This document shows, piece by piece, positions 11,086 to 23,200 of a DNA stretch of 64,000 bases (positions are counted from its first letter, which is position 1; each line of letters begins with the position of its first letter). Under the pieces are notes generated by a model. It did not search any database, was not told the origin of the DNA, and saw only the letters and a list, made by a program, of their open reading frames with translations. The translations under genes and the position numbers were made by a program. Location of the stretch: NCBI RefSeq assembly GCF_008831285.2, contig NC_045146.1, positions 184,001 through 248,000 of the forward strand, written 5' to 3'. This DNA comes from Nymphaea colorata (Eukaryota > Streptophyta > Magnoliopsida > Nymphaeales > Nymphaeaceae).

Positions 11086-13024
11086 CTTTCATATTGCCGT
11101 TCAAAAAATACTATTAATATAAACATCATATAGTTGTAAATACATGCCAACAAAACAATGTCATGTCATATACGGAAAAAATTAATCTCTTCCTTAGCCA
11201 CATTTTTTTACTTATGGCACCAAATTCCAAGTCAATGCTTGATATTGAGTTGTTTCTCTCTTTCTCTTAGCTCAGTTGGTATGTTGTTTTACTATACATT
11301 ATATTGTATATTTTATTTTTTTTTGCTTATGTTTTGCGTTTGTTTGTTATGGTAACTGAGGGGCTTCTTGTTCCCAAAGTTTGGTATTGATTACCATTTT
11401 ATCGACTCTATTTCTACTGTTTTTTTGTATTTAAGCGTTACGTGTTGATCAAGGAACCACTGATAGGTCTACCTTGACGAGGCTATCAAACATAGTTTAA
11501 ATACACCAAGCAATCCGATGCTCCAAGCCAGAGCTCGGGCCCGGCTTTTAAATATAAAATAATTTTTTTGAATATAAAGTATATTTTAATAATAAATATA
11601 TATTAATTAGTAAAATAAAAATAATTTTAAAAACCTATCGGGCCAACTCAAGCCGATTTTTTCGAGGCCGAACCCAAATTGAAAGTATAAAGAAACTTTT
11701 CACTGCTAATTGAATGAAGGATGAGAAAATTTGTTGGAAGCCATAAGTACAGACCCACATATTTATATAGTAGTTCTTACATACAACATAATTTATTATA
11801 TAAATCGATTATAAATTAGTGCCCCTTAAATTTAGAAAGTAAAAAATAGATTTGCTTCTAACAAGTCAATCTGGATGATACCCATATTGAGTTTTATCAT
11901 AAAACTTATTTAAAAAACTAATTTTTTACAAAACTAGTTTCCACAAAACCAAAATTGTGGCAATTTTTTTCTTGATGATGTCGCATTTAAGCTGATCGAT
12001 ATCATGAAGAACTCCACAAATCTCCTCTAATTATCAACATTTTAAATCATTTAAATTAGGTTTAGGCAGCATATTCGTGATTTACGTGTTTGATTTAAGT
12101 CTGCCTTATAGAAAAGACGTAGTTTGAGGTAGAAAAATCATGGTCGAGAGATTGACAATGTCAAAGGAAATATGCAAGTCACATTTATATGGTTACATAT
12201 ATGTCGTGAAGACAAAGACTTATGCAAGTCTTTCAAAAAGACTTTCATGAATAGAATTCTTAGTGGGCCCTTCTCTACAAACACGGGATTGGACAAAGAA
12301 AGTAGGAATTGAATATGAGGTGCATGAATTGGGTCTTACTTTAATAATTAGTGGTAGGTTTCAAAGAAGCGGTCCTCCCAAACTTGAGGGCGACTTGCGA
12401 CTTATGCCCTTTTACCCGTTTCAGGGGCGAAGGCAGGTGTAGGCACTGTGTGGGCAATTGCTTATACAAACCCATAAAAAATTCATATTTGTTTTTCATA
12501 TTTGATACTATTTGTTTTTCATATTTGATACTTTAGAGAAATTTTCTTTATTTATATTCTCATGCTTTTTAAAAATTTAAAATTTTATAACCAGTGCCCC
12601 TTAACAAAAAATTTTCTGAATAATCTGGTGGCCCAAACTTAGTTTGCTTTGGAGTTGCCAAAATGGGTCTGAATCAAGCTATTCAAATAGATTTGATATA
12701 CCATCTGATTGGCATATTTGTTTATTTGTTATATTTTGTATTTTATTATTTTTAATTGGATTTTTCTTAGTTAAACCGGATAAATTCTAAAATTTGAATT
12801 GATTCACAGGAACTCATGTTTCAAGCCAATTTCAGCTGATTCTTAGAATCTTTCTAGCTGACTTGCTTGACTCACAAATCGATTTTAATAGCATTGGGTT
12901 ACTTTGATCGGAAATCAACTTGCAGTCGTCGGGGCCCATGAAATTGACAAATTAATGAGGAAACTTTACCATTTCCATAGCAGATGAATGATCACAGGTC
13001 AGTGGGTTTCTCGGAAACTTCTTG

Positions 13025-13032
13025 CCTGTTGT
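13025..13032. repeat. Target-site duplication (left), CCTGTTGT
   Basis: Identical to the eight bases at 16407-16414. Eight base pairs is the diagnostic target duplication length of the hAT superfamily. Confidence 0.85.
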
Positions 13033-15150
13033 TCGGGCTGCACAACGAGTCGAGCTACTCGAACTCGACTCGTTTAAGCTCGACTCATTTGTTAAACGAG
13101 CTGCTTCATTAGTTAAACGAGTTGAGCTCGAGTTCACGAGTCAACTCGTTTAACTAATCGAGTAGAGCTCGAGTTCAGTTCACTCTAGTGGACTCGTTAA
13201 AGCTCGACTCGGCTCGATTAACATACCGATTTTAAAAAACCGGTTCAGGTTCAGCTGTCTCACTTTTTCTGAGGCGGGAAACAAGTTTAGGTTTTTAATT
13301 TCTTTTTTCGTTCTAAGCCTTCTAGCCCTAGGGTTTCTTTTTTTTGTTCCCCTTCGGCCTTCTCTCCGACTCCGACTCTCCCTCTCTCGCCTCTCGGTCT
13401 CTCCGACTCCGACTTCTCCTTCTCTTCTCCGGCGAATCCCCCCCTGTGCTCTGCCCCTCTGTGCTCCTGCCGCCCTACGTCAGTGTGCTCTCCGCCTCTC
13501 CGCCTGTAGCTGTTCCGGGCTCCTCTCAAGTTTCGATAGGTCTTTCAGCGGGTGCTTGGGCAGCTGACGACGAATGGCGGTTGAGGATGGACGGCAGCTG
13601 GCAACTAGTGACGACGACGACTGGAGACGGACTGCGAGTGGGCGACGCCGATGGCAGGTTTTTCTTTTGTTAGTTTGTTTGTTCCCTTTTGATTTTAGGG
13701 TTCCCATCTCCTTTATTGTTGCAGGATTTCTTCTTCTCTCTAGTTTCCCAAAATTGATGGCGCATTCTGGCGGAATTTCCTGCTCCCTGTTCATGTTGTA
13801 CTGTCGTGTTTTGAGCTTTTTCCCTTTTCTTGATACATTCAGTTCTCAACTTTGATTTCCTGCTCCCTGGTATGTTCGTTTTCTTTTTTCTCTGAAAACT
13901 GTAACTTGCAATGCTTGAAATAGACTACCTGCTCCCTATTGATGCCATGTTCTGTTATGTGTGCCTTTTTGTTAGGCTTCATTCCCCTGTGCTTCATACA
14001 TGTTCCCTTGTCTGCTTCCATTTGATTTCATGTGTGGCTTTCTGTTAGATTCTCTTCCATTTGCTTCATATGCGGAACACATGTGGTTTTGCATATGCCC
14101 TTGTCGAGTTTTCAGACATGTTCATTAATTTGATTATAACTTATAAGTTATGCACTATGTAGCTTACGATTGTTGTTGACTTGTTGTTATATCAATGTTG
14201 TTTTATGTTTTTCAAGTACATTTAAGTCACTTGCTTGTTTAATTATTATTGTTATGTTATAGTATGGCTGCCTCAAGTAAAGGGAAGGGAAGTACCTTTA
14301 CACCTACAAGTTCAAGTTGTGCATTGAGAGCTTCATTACAGTCACAAGAGGACCAGCCACATAGCTAATTGACTGCCGTTCATCCTAATTTTCTCAGTCT
14401 GAGGTACTTAGCTTTCTATCTGATCGACTATTTTGGCAGAAAACTTATTGATGATGACTAAGGGTTTTGGGTCTAACGACTAACAATGTCATGCAGCATG
14501 TTGTTAGCATATGTATCAGAAAAGGAGGTGTAGATACTGGCCAAGGACACAATGAATGGTTGGCTACAATTCCACGCACTCCAGATGTAATTTCAATATC
14601 CTTTGTGCCTATTTAATACGTAAGTGATTAATCTTCTACTTATTGAAGTTTCTTGCTGGTTTTACCAAAATCTGTAACCACTTATATTCACTAATTACAT
14701 GCGGCAGCAATAGTGAGTTTCCTTTACTCCAAGAAATGCCTTTATTTCTGCTAATCGGTAGCCTATCTTTTTAATGAGACAGTAACCTTTTACTTTATTG
14801 TTTCTAATATTTTCAAAATAAGCCACAGCTAAATTGGTCTTGTATATACAATCAACACCACTTTTTATGGTATGTACAATTAGATTTGTTGAACGGGTAC
14901 CATTTTCCAAGTGTCTACATCTTATTTTCGGGTCTGGCAAAATGTAAATGACTCTTTAAGGTATTCCTGGAGGTTGACATCTTTCTTACTTCATTTTAGC
15001 TATATCATCGATCTTCCAAACACATTTTCTTACATTTCATTGCCCAAGGCAACACATACAAATGGAACATTGTGAATTGATTTTGACCAGTTTTATTACC
15101 TTTTACTGTTGAAAGTTGATATCCTTCTTATGGTGTTCGTTTTTCTGCAG

Positions 15151-15383
15151 TTGTTTGAGTTCTTTCTCACTATTGTTGGTGATAGGAAGCTGAGTAAGGT
15201 AATGGTTTGTATTCTTTTGCTATTTTTGTACAAATGATCAGTTATCACTAAGCCATGCTGAATCATGTCTAAAATTGTAAGTGTCTTTTGTTTTTGGGTC
15301 ATTGTTTTCTCTAGGTTGTTCAGGGAAATGTTAAGGAGCTGCTGTATTATGCTGTTGCTTTTCTGCAAATGACTGAAGAGCAT
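15151..15383 (+). pseudogene. Captured importin-9-like gene fragment (2 exons with intron)
   Basis: Two exon-like blocks in the same phase. 15151-15198 encodes LFEFFLTIVGDRKLSK, bordered by ctgcag and gtaatg. 15315-15383 encodes VVQGNVKELLYYAVAFLQMT followed by EEH, bordered by ctctag and gtaggt. The wording matches the importin-9 family (karyopherin, nuclear import HEAT repeats), where a stretch like VQ.N..ELVYYT.AFLQMTEEQ is conserved. The intron is kept, so capture was from genomic DNA rather than from mRNA. The fragment has no start and no continuation. The family call is from memory of the motif and should be tested by a protein search. Confidence 0.55.
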
Positions 15384-15443
15384 GTAGGTTTTGATCTCAC
15401 AAGTGCATCCATATTCTATACTTTACTCAAAGATCCAGTAAGA

Positions 15444-15585
15444 GATGACAAGACTATCAAGGTTGGTTGAATATATAAGTGTTTGATATTACCTAAAGAT
15501 GGTTGCTAATCTCTTGTGTGGGTAGGTGTGGGATGCGGTTACTGGTGCTAAACAATATACGTTTGAGTCATGAAGCTCCTGTTTA
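15444..15585 (+). pseudogene. Captured TOPLESS-family WD40 fragment (2 exons with intron, frameshifted)
   Basis: 15444-15461 encodes DDKTIK followed by a gt donor. 15526-15585 resumes after gggtag with VWDAVTGAKQYTFE. Together they match the TOPLESS/TPR corepressor WD40 segment DDKTIKVWD..TG.KQYTFEGHEAPVY. After TFE two bases are missing, so HEAPV is read out of frame and a stop appears. The intron between the blocks is retained. This is a different gene from the importin-9-like piece 60 bases upstream, so the element joins fragments of two genes. Confidence 0.7.
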
Positions 15586-16406
15586 GGCACTTGCTTCAAA
15601 AGGGTATGTTAATCGACATACCCTCAAAAGGGTGCTGAAAGGGTATGGCACATGCGTGCTTCAGGTATGTTTTTTGGAATCGTGAGATGCAGATTGTGCC
15701 ATAAATTTTGCTTTTTCATATTAAATGCTCATAATACCTTTGGAATGTTTTTTCTCCCCCCATAATGCTTTTTTTTTTTAATTTTGTTTCAGGTTGATTG
15801 CTTCCATGCTCTACGAAGAAGTGATCCACCATTTGTCTCTTCGGCATCTTTCCTGCAGCAAGGATTATTTTCATTTGTACGATAACAATAGCTTGGTTAA
15901 TTATGTTGTTACAAGTTGATTATGATATCTTCACATTCTTTATTTTCATATTATATGGCTTGAAGATGATTCTATTATTTATATTTTATTAAGCTCAGTC
16001 ATATTGTGCGTCTGGTTTAATAATTTCTATTTCTATCAGATGGAAGAAATAAAAAATATTCCAAATGTAGTTTCATCGAAAGGGTATGTTAATCGAGCCT
16101 TAAACGAGCTCGATAAGGATATGAGTAATAATCGAGCTCACGAGCCTTAGTCGAGCTTCACGTATTTGAGCCTTAGTCGAGCTCACGGTCGAGCTCGAGC
16201 TCAACAAGTATGGATGACTCAAGTAAACGAGCTTATCGAGCTTAATCGAGCCGAGCTCGAGTTCGACAATTGACTATCGAGTCAAGTTCGAGCTAGGATA
16301 GTCGAGCTATAATCGAGTTCGAGCCGAGTCGAGCTCATGTCTTACTTAGTCGAGTCGAGTTCGAGCTGACCGAGCTCGGGCTCGACTCGACTCGTGTTCA
16401 GCCCTA

Positions 16407-16414
16407 CCTGTTGT
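16407..16414. repeat. Target-site duplication (right), CCTGTTGT
   Basis: Perfect copy of 13025-13032 on the other side of the hAT element. Confidence 0.85.
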
Positions 16415-19400
16415 CCTACTTGAAAGAAAGAACTTTTTCCTTTTGGGGGACAACTTAATCCTTGTCAACAATCTCGTTTAGTATCAAAATTAGTTTAAGT
16501 AAACTTTGAAAATTGGATTTGTGATGTGGTTTTATCCAGTCAGGCAATGCATTTTTTTTTTAATGCGATAAATTAACTAGCCGTTTAAAACTTAAAAGAA
16601 AACATGTTTTTTTTTATGTTAAAAACGAAAAAAACGAGTTTTTAACCTGTTTTTTCACGTTTTTTCAGTTTTATTCAGTTTTTTAAATGTCAAACAGTTT
16701 TTTTTTTTCATTTTTTTGTTGTAAATATACTGATCTTTTGATGTTTGTGTTATTAGTTTCTCACTTATTTTATTTTCCCCTTATTTCTAGTTTTTTAAAA
16801 AATTTTAAATATTTACCATACTTGTTTTGTTTTTTCAAGTTCACCGCATTATAGCCGAGAAAAATCTCGCCGTTTTAAAACTCTGAGATGTTATTTGTGA
16901 CTATGGTTTTAACATCAACTGAATTGACATCCAAGGAGTTAGGAGACTATCTTTTGATCTTCAATCTAAACGAAGGCTTCGATTTTTGTTTTTCCGCATA
17001 GAAAAGCGGTTTACAGTATTCAAAAGGAACAAGGTTATCACTGCCGTTTTATTCAATTCAATTGAGCTTTTCATCCAACAGACAAGCCTATCATTTGGCA
17101 GCTGCAACAAAAGTATGGCTCCTACAACAAACTCAGGAATGTGAGCGCGAAAGGACAGAAAATTTTGCAGAGGAAAGGGGTGGCTACAAGAAATGGTAGC
17201 AAGAATTTGTGGACAAGTTAAGATGTTGATCCATGCTTCTATTCTGTTAGCTTATAATTGTCCTGGTTCTTAGTCTTTTTCAAAAGAGAATGAAACCGGT
17301 AATGAGACACATTAAGATCTGCCAAACTGAATACTCTGGTCAATTTCGAGTCCGGCCATTGCAATGGCTTCATGTATCATGAATCTTACTAAGAAGAAAT
17401 TGTCAGACAAGGGGCAGAGGCAGTGTGTGGACAATCGCCCCCCAAAAACCTTTTTTGTTTCTATATTGATATTTCTAAGATTTTTTTTTCATTTATATAT
17501 TGTCGCCTCTTAAAATTTTTAAATTTTATGCCTAATGCCCTTTAGCCAGAATGTTCTTGGAAGGTTTTATGAAAGATTGAAAGTGGGAGTGAAAATAGGA
17601 GGCCTTCACGTTAGGGATGCCAATCGAATGAATTTGGATTGGACATATAGATGACATGACCTTTTAAGGTTTTGCTTAACTTGATTTAGAATGGGATTCA
17701 GATTCAACTATAGGAATAGAAAATCATATCATAATTTTTGCATATTAAGGGATTCCAACATATACAGATAATTTGTCAGATATGGTATGTGTGTTCGATT
17801 GTTAATCAGATGTGGATTTCTTACTGCATCAAGTTCCTTGAAGTTGGATTTGGGTCAATTATCAAATCGAGAATCAGTGGCGTAATTATTTCCTGACACT
17901 ATTGGCCTCCTTTGAAGAGCTGAAATTATTATAAAATCAACCTTTCTTGGACCATGATGCCAAATTCCAATAGAGAAGCCATGTATTTGGTATGCTGTCA
18001 AGGATGAAGAAGGCAATTTTATTGCCTGTAGTCTTGAAAGAAGTTCAAGAGATGTGATATTCCTTGAATCCAAGGGTGGAGTCACATATACGCATATAAA
18101 GATGCCTTTAGTGCGCTTCTTTAGACTTGCTTATAGCTTCAATTGTCACAAATATTGTTTGTGGGTTTCAAATATATATGGTGTAAGTTCCCTTTTCGTC
18201 AACGCGTTCTACTTGGGCGTCAATCACGTCAGTAATAAATGTTTTACATACGCAGTAAATCATGTGAAGAAAACAACATGAAAGTGTCTTTTCCAGTTTT
18301 TTTTTGGCTTTTTTTTTGTTTTGTTTTGGCGTCCTTTTCAAAGAATGGGTCTTTTGCAGTTCTTTTTTTGTTGACACGTTTTTTATGTACACAAAAGTTT
18401 TTTACGCAAGAAGACCAGTTTTCTGTGATAATGCTTCGTACTGGACTTGTTGGCAAAATGAAAATCACGTCTTTCGCAAATCTAACCATATGGAAGTCCC
18501 CATATTTAAAAGCTAGAAATTAATGATATGCATAAAGTTTGGATTTTACACTGTTTTTCCAAACCTCCACAGAAAGCAATCTGGAAAAACAAATGAGTTT
18601 TAGCTCAGCTCATTACACCGATCAAACAATGTGCGAGCCAAGCTTGAACTAATCATGTCGATTATCTAAATGAAGTAAGACATCCTTTTCTACCCTTAGC
18701 TATCAATGGAGCAAAGAAATCTGGACAGCTCTGTATGTTCCATACTAGCATCTAAACAAATCTGCTACTATTGTTCTGTTTCTGCAATCAAACAACCTAT
18801 TAGAAATTCCATCATTGCAGCTTATTTAAATTATTACTACTGTAATAGTGAGGTTTTGCAGAAACAGATATAAAACCCAAATCACTGGCTAAGGAAGCAA
18901 TCAAGTTTAGATTGCGAGCACAAGTTGATAAACCAGGTCTACCATTCTTCAAGCCAAATAATAGAAACTAGATTGGACTGTACGGGGAACAATGCATGAT
19001 GTACATAAGCTTGGACCCCTATTAGTTGGCTCTTTTCAATTTCAATCTCAAGCTGATTGCCGTTGTCATGATGAGGTAAGACATTTGATAACTATTTTCT
19101 CAAAAACAACTTGTATCCACATGGTTCAGTTGAAGCCCCAATATTGGTCAAGCATAAGGACGATATATCACACAATGCCCTCTTAAAGACAGAGCTGGTC
19201 TGCCAAAGAAGCATCAGAAGATGTTGGTAGGCCTGGATATTCCACGATTTGCTTAATGCTACATCAGGAATAGTAAAAGATTGATACCTGAATATAAGAG
19301 TTCTTAGGCATACCTGATTAGGATCCATAACAAGTTTCTTCAAGGTTTATTCAAGCTGGACCTAGTATTCGGTCAATGGACAAACATGCTCTCCATCTTG

Positions 19401-20296
19401 AAATGCTAAATCAAGATCATGTTTGAACTGAATTCAGTGCATCGATGGTTACAAAAGAACAAGAGATAAACTGCCAACCAAAACAAGAACATGCAGGGGA
19501 CATTTGATGTGCATATGTCAAATCAGATATGGTTGGTTACAATATAGCCTGAACAACGGTCTTTAAGTAGATATGCTCGCTTTCTGAAACAACAACATGT
19601 GGAGGAAAGGGCCTCAACATGCTGCTTTGAATCCTACCGTAATTTACGTTGTGTGCCCATGTCTAAAGGAGAGACAATTTGAATAACTTGCCTAACGTTC
19701 TAAAACTAATAGGGAGCAAATTCATAGTTCAATACCAAGAACTAAAGACATAAAGAGCATGAATATTATGGAGTCCTGAAAGTCATCCGGCGACTCGGGA
19801 AAAGGTTTCGCTGCAATCATTTTTTATAATTTAAGTAAATGAACCATGGTTATGCACCAACAAGGGCAACCTGCATGTAGCTACTTGTCCTCTACCATAA
19901 TTGCAGATGAGAGCTAAAAATTAAAATTTTTAGAATGCCACATTTATAAGAAAACTTGTGTGGTAACAACTTGCCTTAAGCAAATGTTTGTACAGAATGA
20001 ACAAATGAAAACGAAATGAGCTTATTTGATAAATAATGCATCCAATGGTTCATTAACCATGTAACTACAGAATTAGCATTGGTTAAGCCATTTTACTGCT
20101 AAAAAGGGACTACCTAGAAGTAAGCAGTTAGTAGAAGCCTCAGGACCACTATCTACAAGCTATTCACAGTATAATAATTTGAAAATTGGAAGTACCACCA
20201 GCACTTGTATTTAGTGGAGATGATGAAGATAATGGATGGTGAATCCGTGATTTAGCAATGCAATTATTGTATCCGCAGATGACCAATCCATTGAAC
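16415..20296. other. Intergenic region, no gene recognised
   Basis: Holds one copy of an AT-rich repeat (16560-16886) and a degenerate repeat near 17410-17545. A TAGGGATG-type hAT end at about 17613 has no matching right end. An ATG-less open stretch at about 17960-18110 (+) reads as protein-like but is not recognised. The last 1-2 kb should contain the 3' end of the E2 gene transcript. Confidence 0.5.
16560..16886 (+). repeat. AT-rich dispersed repeat, copy A
   Basis: A block with the order GCCGTTTAAAACTTAAAA, then runs of AAAAACGAAAAAAACG / TTTTTTCACGTTTTTTC, an anchor AATGTCAAACAGTTTTTT, a TTAGTTTCTCACTTATTTTA segment, and GCCGTTTTAAAACTC at the end. The same order recurs at about 37284-37720 on the other strand and about 55757-56087 on this strand. 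It has no coding capacity and its class is unknown. Confidence 0.65.
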
Positions 20297-23200
20297 TCAG
20301 TTCCAAACTTTAACCAAGAGTTTTCGTGGCCGAGATTCTTTTGGCTTTGGGACAAATTTCTGGCAGTCAGCACCATTGTCCGTAAATGCTGTGACCAACT
20401 GTGGGAAGAGATGAGATAAGGAATCCTTGAAACTTTTGGAGCAATGCCCATGTCCCTGGTTCACATCCTGAACTCCATCAGCCAGATGGCCAACCTGAGC
20501 ACCCTCCATGTACGCTTTACATGCTTCCAGAATACATGGTGCTTTATCACGGAAATATCCGGCAACAAATGATTCAAAATGCTGAAAGTTCACAATGAAG
20601 CAAAGGAAGAAGAAATGGCCTGAGAAATTCAATCTGAGCTCCGATTTTAATTAATAAAGAAAAGCTCCAGAAATCAGTACACCAACAAAAAAATGGTTTA
20701 AACTTTAAACTACAATATTGAGAAGAGAAACCACCAAAGAAAGATTGACGTATGAGTGATTTATTGAGTTGCAGAGATTGGACTGCATGCTGGTCAATAT
20801 TTGTGCTCATTGACCATAATCTCCTTAAGAGCTACTCAATTACGCAGTTACTAAGGATCAACCAGAGAGGTGATCCAAAATCAGTAAACAAAAACTCCTC
20901 AAACAAAACCATTTTCCAAGGTTGTTAAAGCTTCAAAGTACGGGGATATCTTAGAGAGGAAATAGAGTAGAGCCTACCTTTGGTGGTTTCCGTAGCAGGT
21001 GCAACATGGACTTCAGGCATAAAATGAAGGTGTTTTCATTGTAGGCCCTTGCATGTCTCTCACCGTCTTCTTTACCTGCCGATGCTTCATATCCTGGCTC
21101 ATTGAAATAAGGCTTCTCATTTAGTACTAGAGCTTGGATAGAAACCAAAACTTGAAGAATAGTAGACCGTTTTGGTATCCATGTCTCATGGTTGACACGG
21201 CTTCCAGGCCAAGTATTCAAAAGGCTAAGGCAGACTCTGCCACAAGCATACAAATTTGGATTCACTCTGTAGCCAAAAGAGTGGTAATGGACCATCTGCA
21301 TAAACGCCAATAAAATGTTACCTTTTGTTACAAATTCAATAATTAAAGAAGAAATGAAGATGAAGTCTGATTATCAAACTCCAACCGGTGGGGTATGTGG
21401 ATACTCTTGTGGCAGGCAGATGTCAAAGAAGAAAAGACCATCGTGGTATGGAGTTCCAGCTGCCCCAACAATGACAGCCCTTAAAAGATCCATCCTTTCT
21501 TCATAAGCTCTAACATATACTGTGTCTGTTGAATTAAAGAAATATAAACACAGAAAAAGAGTGCTCATTGAAGAATATGAAAAGAATAAAATCATCAGTA
21601 AAGCGTTTACAGGCACCAATGAACTTTGAGACTTCAAGCTCAAGTGCATTAAAAAAATTCAATGACATTATTCTATGTTCTTGTGTTATGACATACAGTG
21701 CGAAAATTAATTTGAAGTAGATCTCTGAAAGTTGATGAGTGTCCTAATTTACTTAAGTAAATACTAAATACTAATTCGGCAAAGTTGATATCGATTAGCA
21801 AACCATAAATAGTCAGCTTCCACTAGATTATTGTTGAATTCTTTAACTTTAGAACTAATAAGGCATATGAACATGGGATAATGAACGCCAGACCTGTCAG
21901 ATGAAGTTAGGGCAGTCTTTTGCAATTTTTCTTCCAAAAAGTAATTTTACAAAAGGCATAAAAAAGTTTTTGATTACATGTTAATTAAATATGTGATGGA
22001 CCATTGTGACAAAGATCATGGATATTTGTCAAAATATCACATTGAAATTTGAAAATGAAAAAATAAGGAAAATAAAAAACATGAAGTTTTGAAAATACTG
22101 AAAAATGGAGAAATGGGGACGGTCATGATATTTTGAAAAAAAAAAGTTGCCAATTTTTTTTTTTTTTTGGTTGCTTCATTCTTTTTTCAAAAAATATTGT
22201 TTAATATACTTATGTTTGTTGGGTTTCTTTCAAAATTTAAGAAGTGTTTTGATTTTCTACAAATAAAAAACCTTACCATCGCCAATAAGAACTTGAGAAC
22301 AATATTTGTGATAATGATTTGGACAACGAATCTAAGTGCTTGCTAGATCACAAGGCATAGGTAGACTATCCTTTTCCAAGATTTGACACCAAGTGCATCA
22401 ACCAAATTATTTTTTTTATGACGACACTTGGTAGAGTAATTATCTATTCTAAGAAGCAAACACTTAACATATGTTCCTTGTTAGTTCCCTTACTAAATCA
22501 AGTCCCCCCAAATTTTTCTCCAGAAAAGGTTTTTTTCTAAAGGAAAAAATAGCATGTGTCATCAAGAACAGGAAAAAGAAGTACTCAAAAAATTGCTTAT
22601 AATGCAGATTACCCTCTTCCCTTAATGATGCCAACATAACATGAACAAAAAATGTACCTGGCAAATCCTTCTCCAAGATGCTCCATTCATGCTGTACCTG
22701 TTTTGTCCATTCCTTCAATGCCAGTTGTTTCATCTGAAAATAGGTGAATTTTTAGATTATCAAACATCTCTAGGAGAAGGAGATCCTAAAATCGTTTCCT
22801 GCTTACCTCAGGAGGTGACTTCTGTCTAGAAGGAATTATATGAAAAATTTTGCCTGGCTGATGTATTTTGACAAAGTGATGATCTGAATGATCAATAACA
22901 GTGTCAAAGGGCTTAAAATCTTTGAATAGTTCAGTGGTCTTCTCAATCTCCTCAATCAAAGGAATGCTTTGGCTTGGCCCCGCTGAAGAGCTTGGCTCTG
23001 GCTCATGAGCAAAAATATCCTCTGTCCAAGGTGAGAAAGAATTATCCTCCACATCATCATCTTCTTCTCCAGTTTTCATATTTTCAGAATAACAATCAAA
23101 ATTATTTGAGATTGTGCTTGTTGGTGAAGTGCCCATGGGACCAGGACCATCATTTAGCCCAAGATATGAAAGATCATCAGGATTAAGAAGAAGTGCAGCT

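Larger units (their letters stand above)
10022..13032. other. Intergenic region with MITEs, no gene recognised
   Basis: AT-rich spacer upstream of the DUF2921 promoter. It holds a PIF/Harbinger-type MITE (10164-10298) and a hAT-type MITE (10847-11085). Around 12420-12610 there is a fragment (a GGGCGAAGGCAGGTGTAGG-type stretch followed by an A/T-rich block ending in CAGTGCCCCTTAAC) that is seen again near 17410-17545. No coding exon was found. Confidence 0.55.
13033..16406 (+). mobile_element. hAT-superfamily transposon with captured host gene fragments, 3374 bp
   Basis: The element is bounded by a perfect 8-bp duplication, CCTGTTGT. Its ends are inverted repeats: TCGGGCTGCACAACGAG on the left and, reading inward from the right, TAGGGCTGAACACGAG. 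Both subterminal zones (13040-13240 and 16080-16400) are dense arrays of TCGAGCTCGA / GTTAAACGAG motifs, probably transposase-binding repeats. Inside, 13340-13620 is a GC-rich, CT-rich stretch like a promoter-leader. An ATG at 14265 opens a short Ser/Lys-rich frame that stops after about 34 codons, resembling the truncated start of a hAT transposase. No BED finger or hAT dimerisation domain is seen, so it is non-autonomous. From 15151 to 15585 it carries exon-intron fragments of two other genes, described separately. Confidence 0.88.

Noticed and set aside
13344-13673. GC-rich open frames on both strands in the hAT element
   Set aside because: Low-complexity CT-rich leader-like sequence; Ser/Leu/Pro-rich on one strand and Arg/Glu-rich on the other, no domain.
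21375-21385. Longer E2 exon 6 ending beyond CCACCG
   Set aside because: Extending past the gttgga donor adds VGV and a stop; joining CCACCG to ATGGTC gives the conserved PPMVHYHS sequence.
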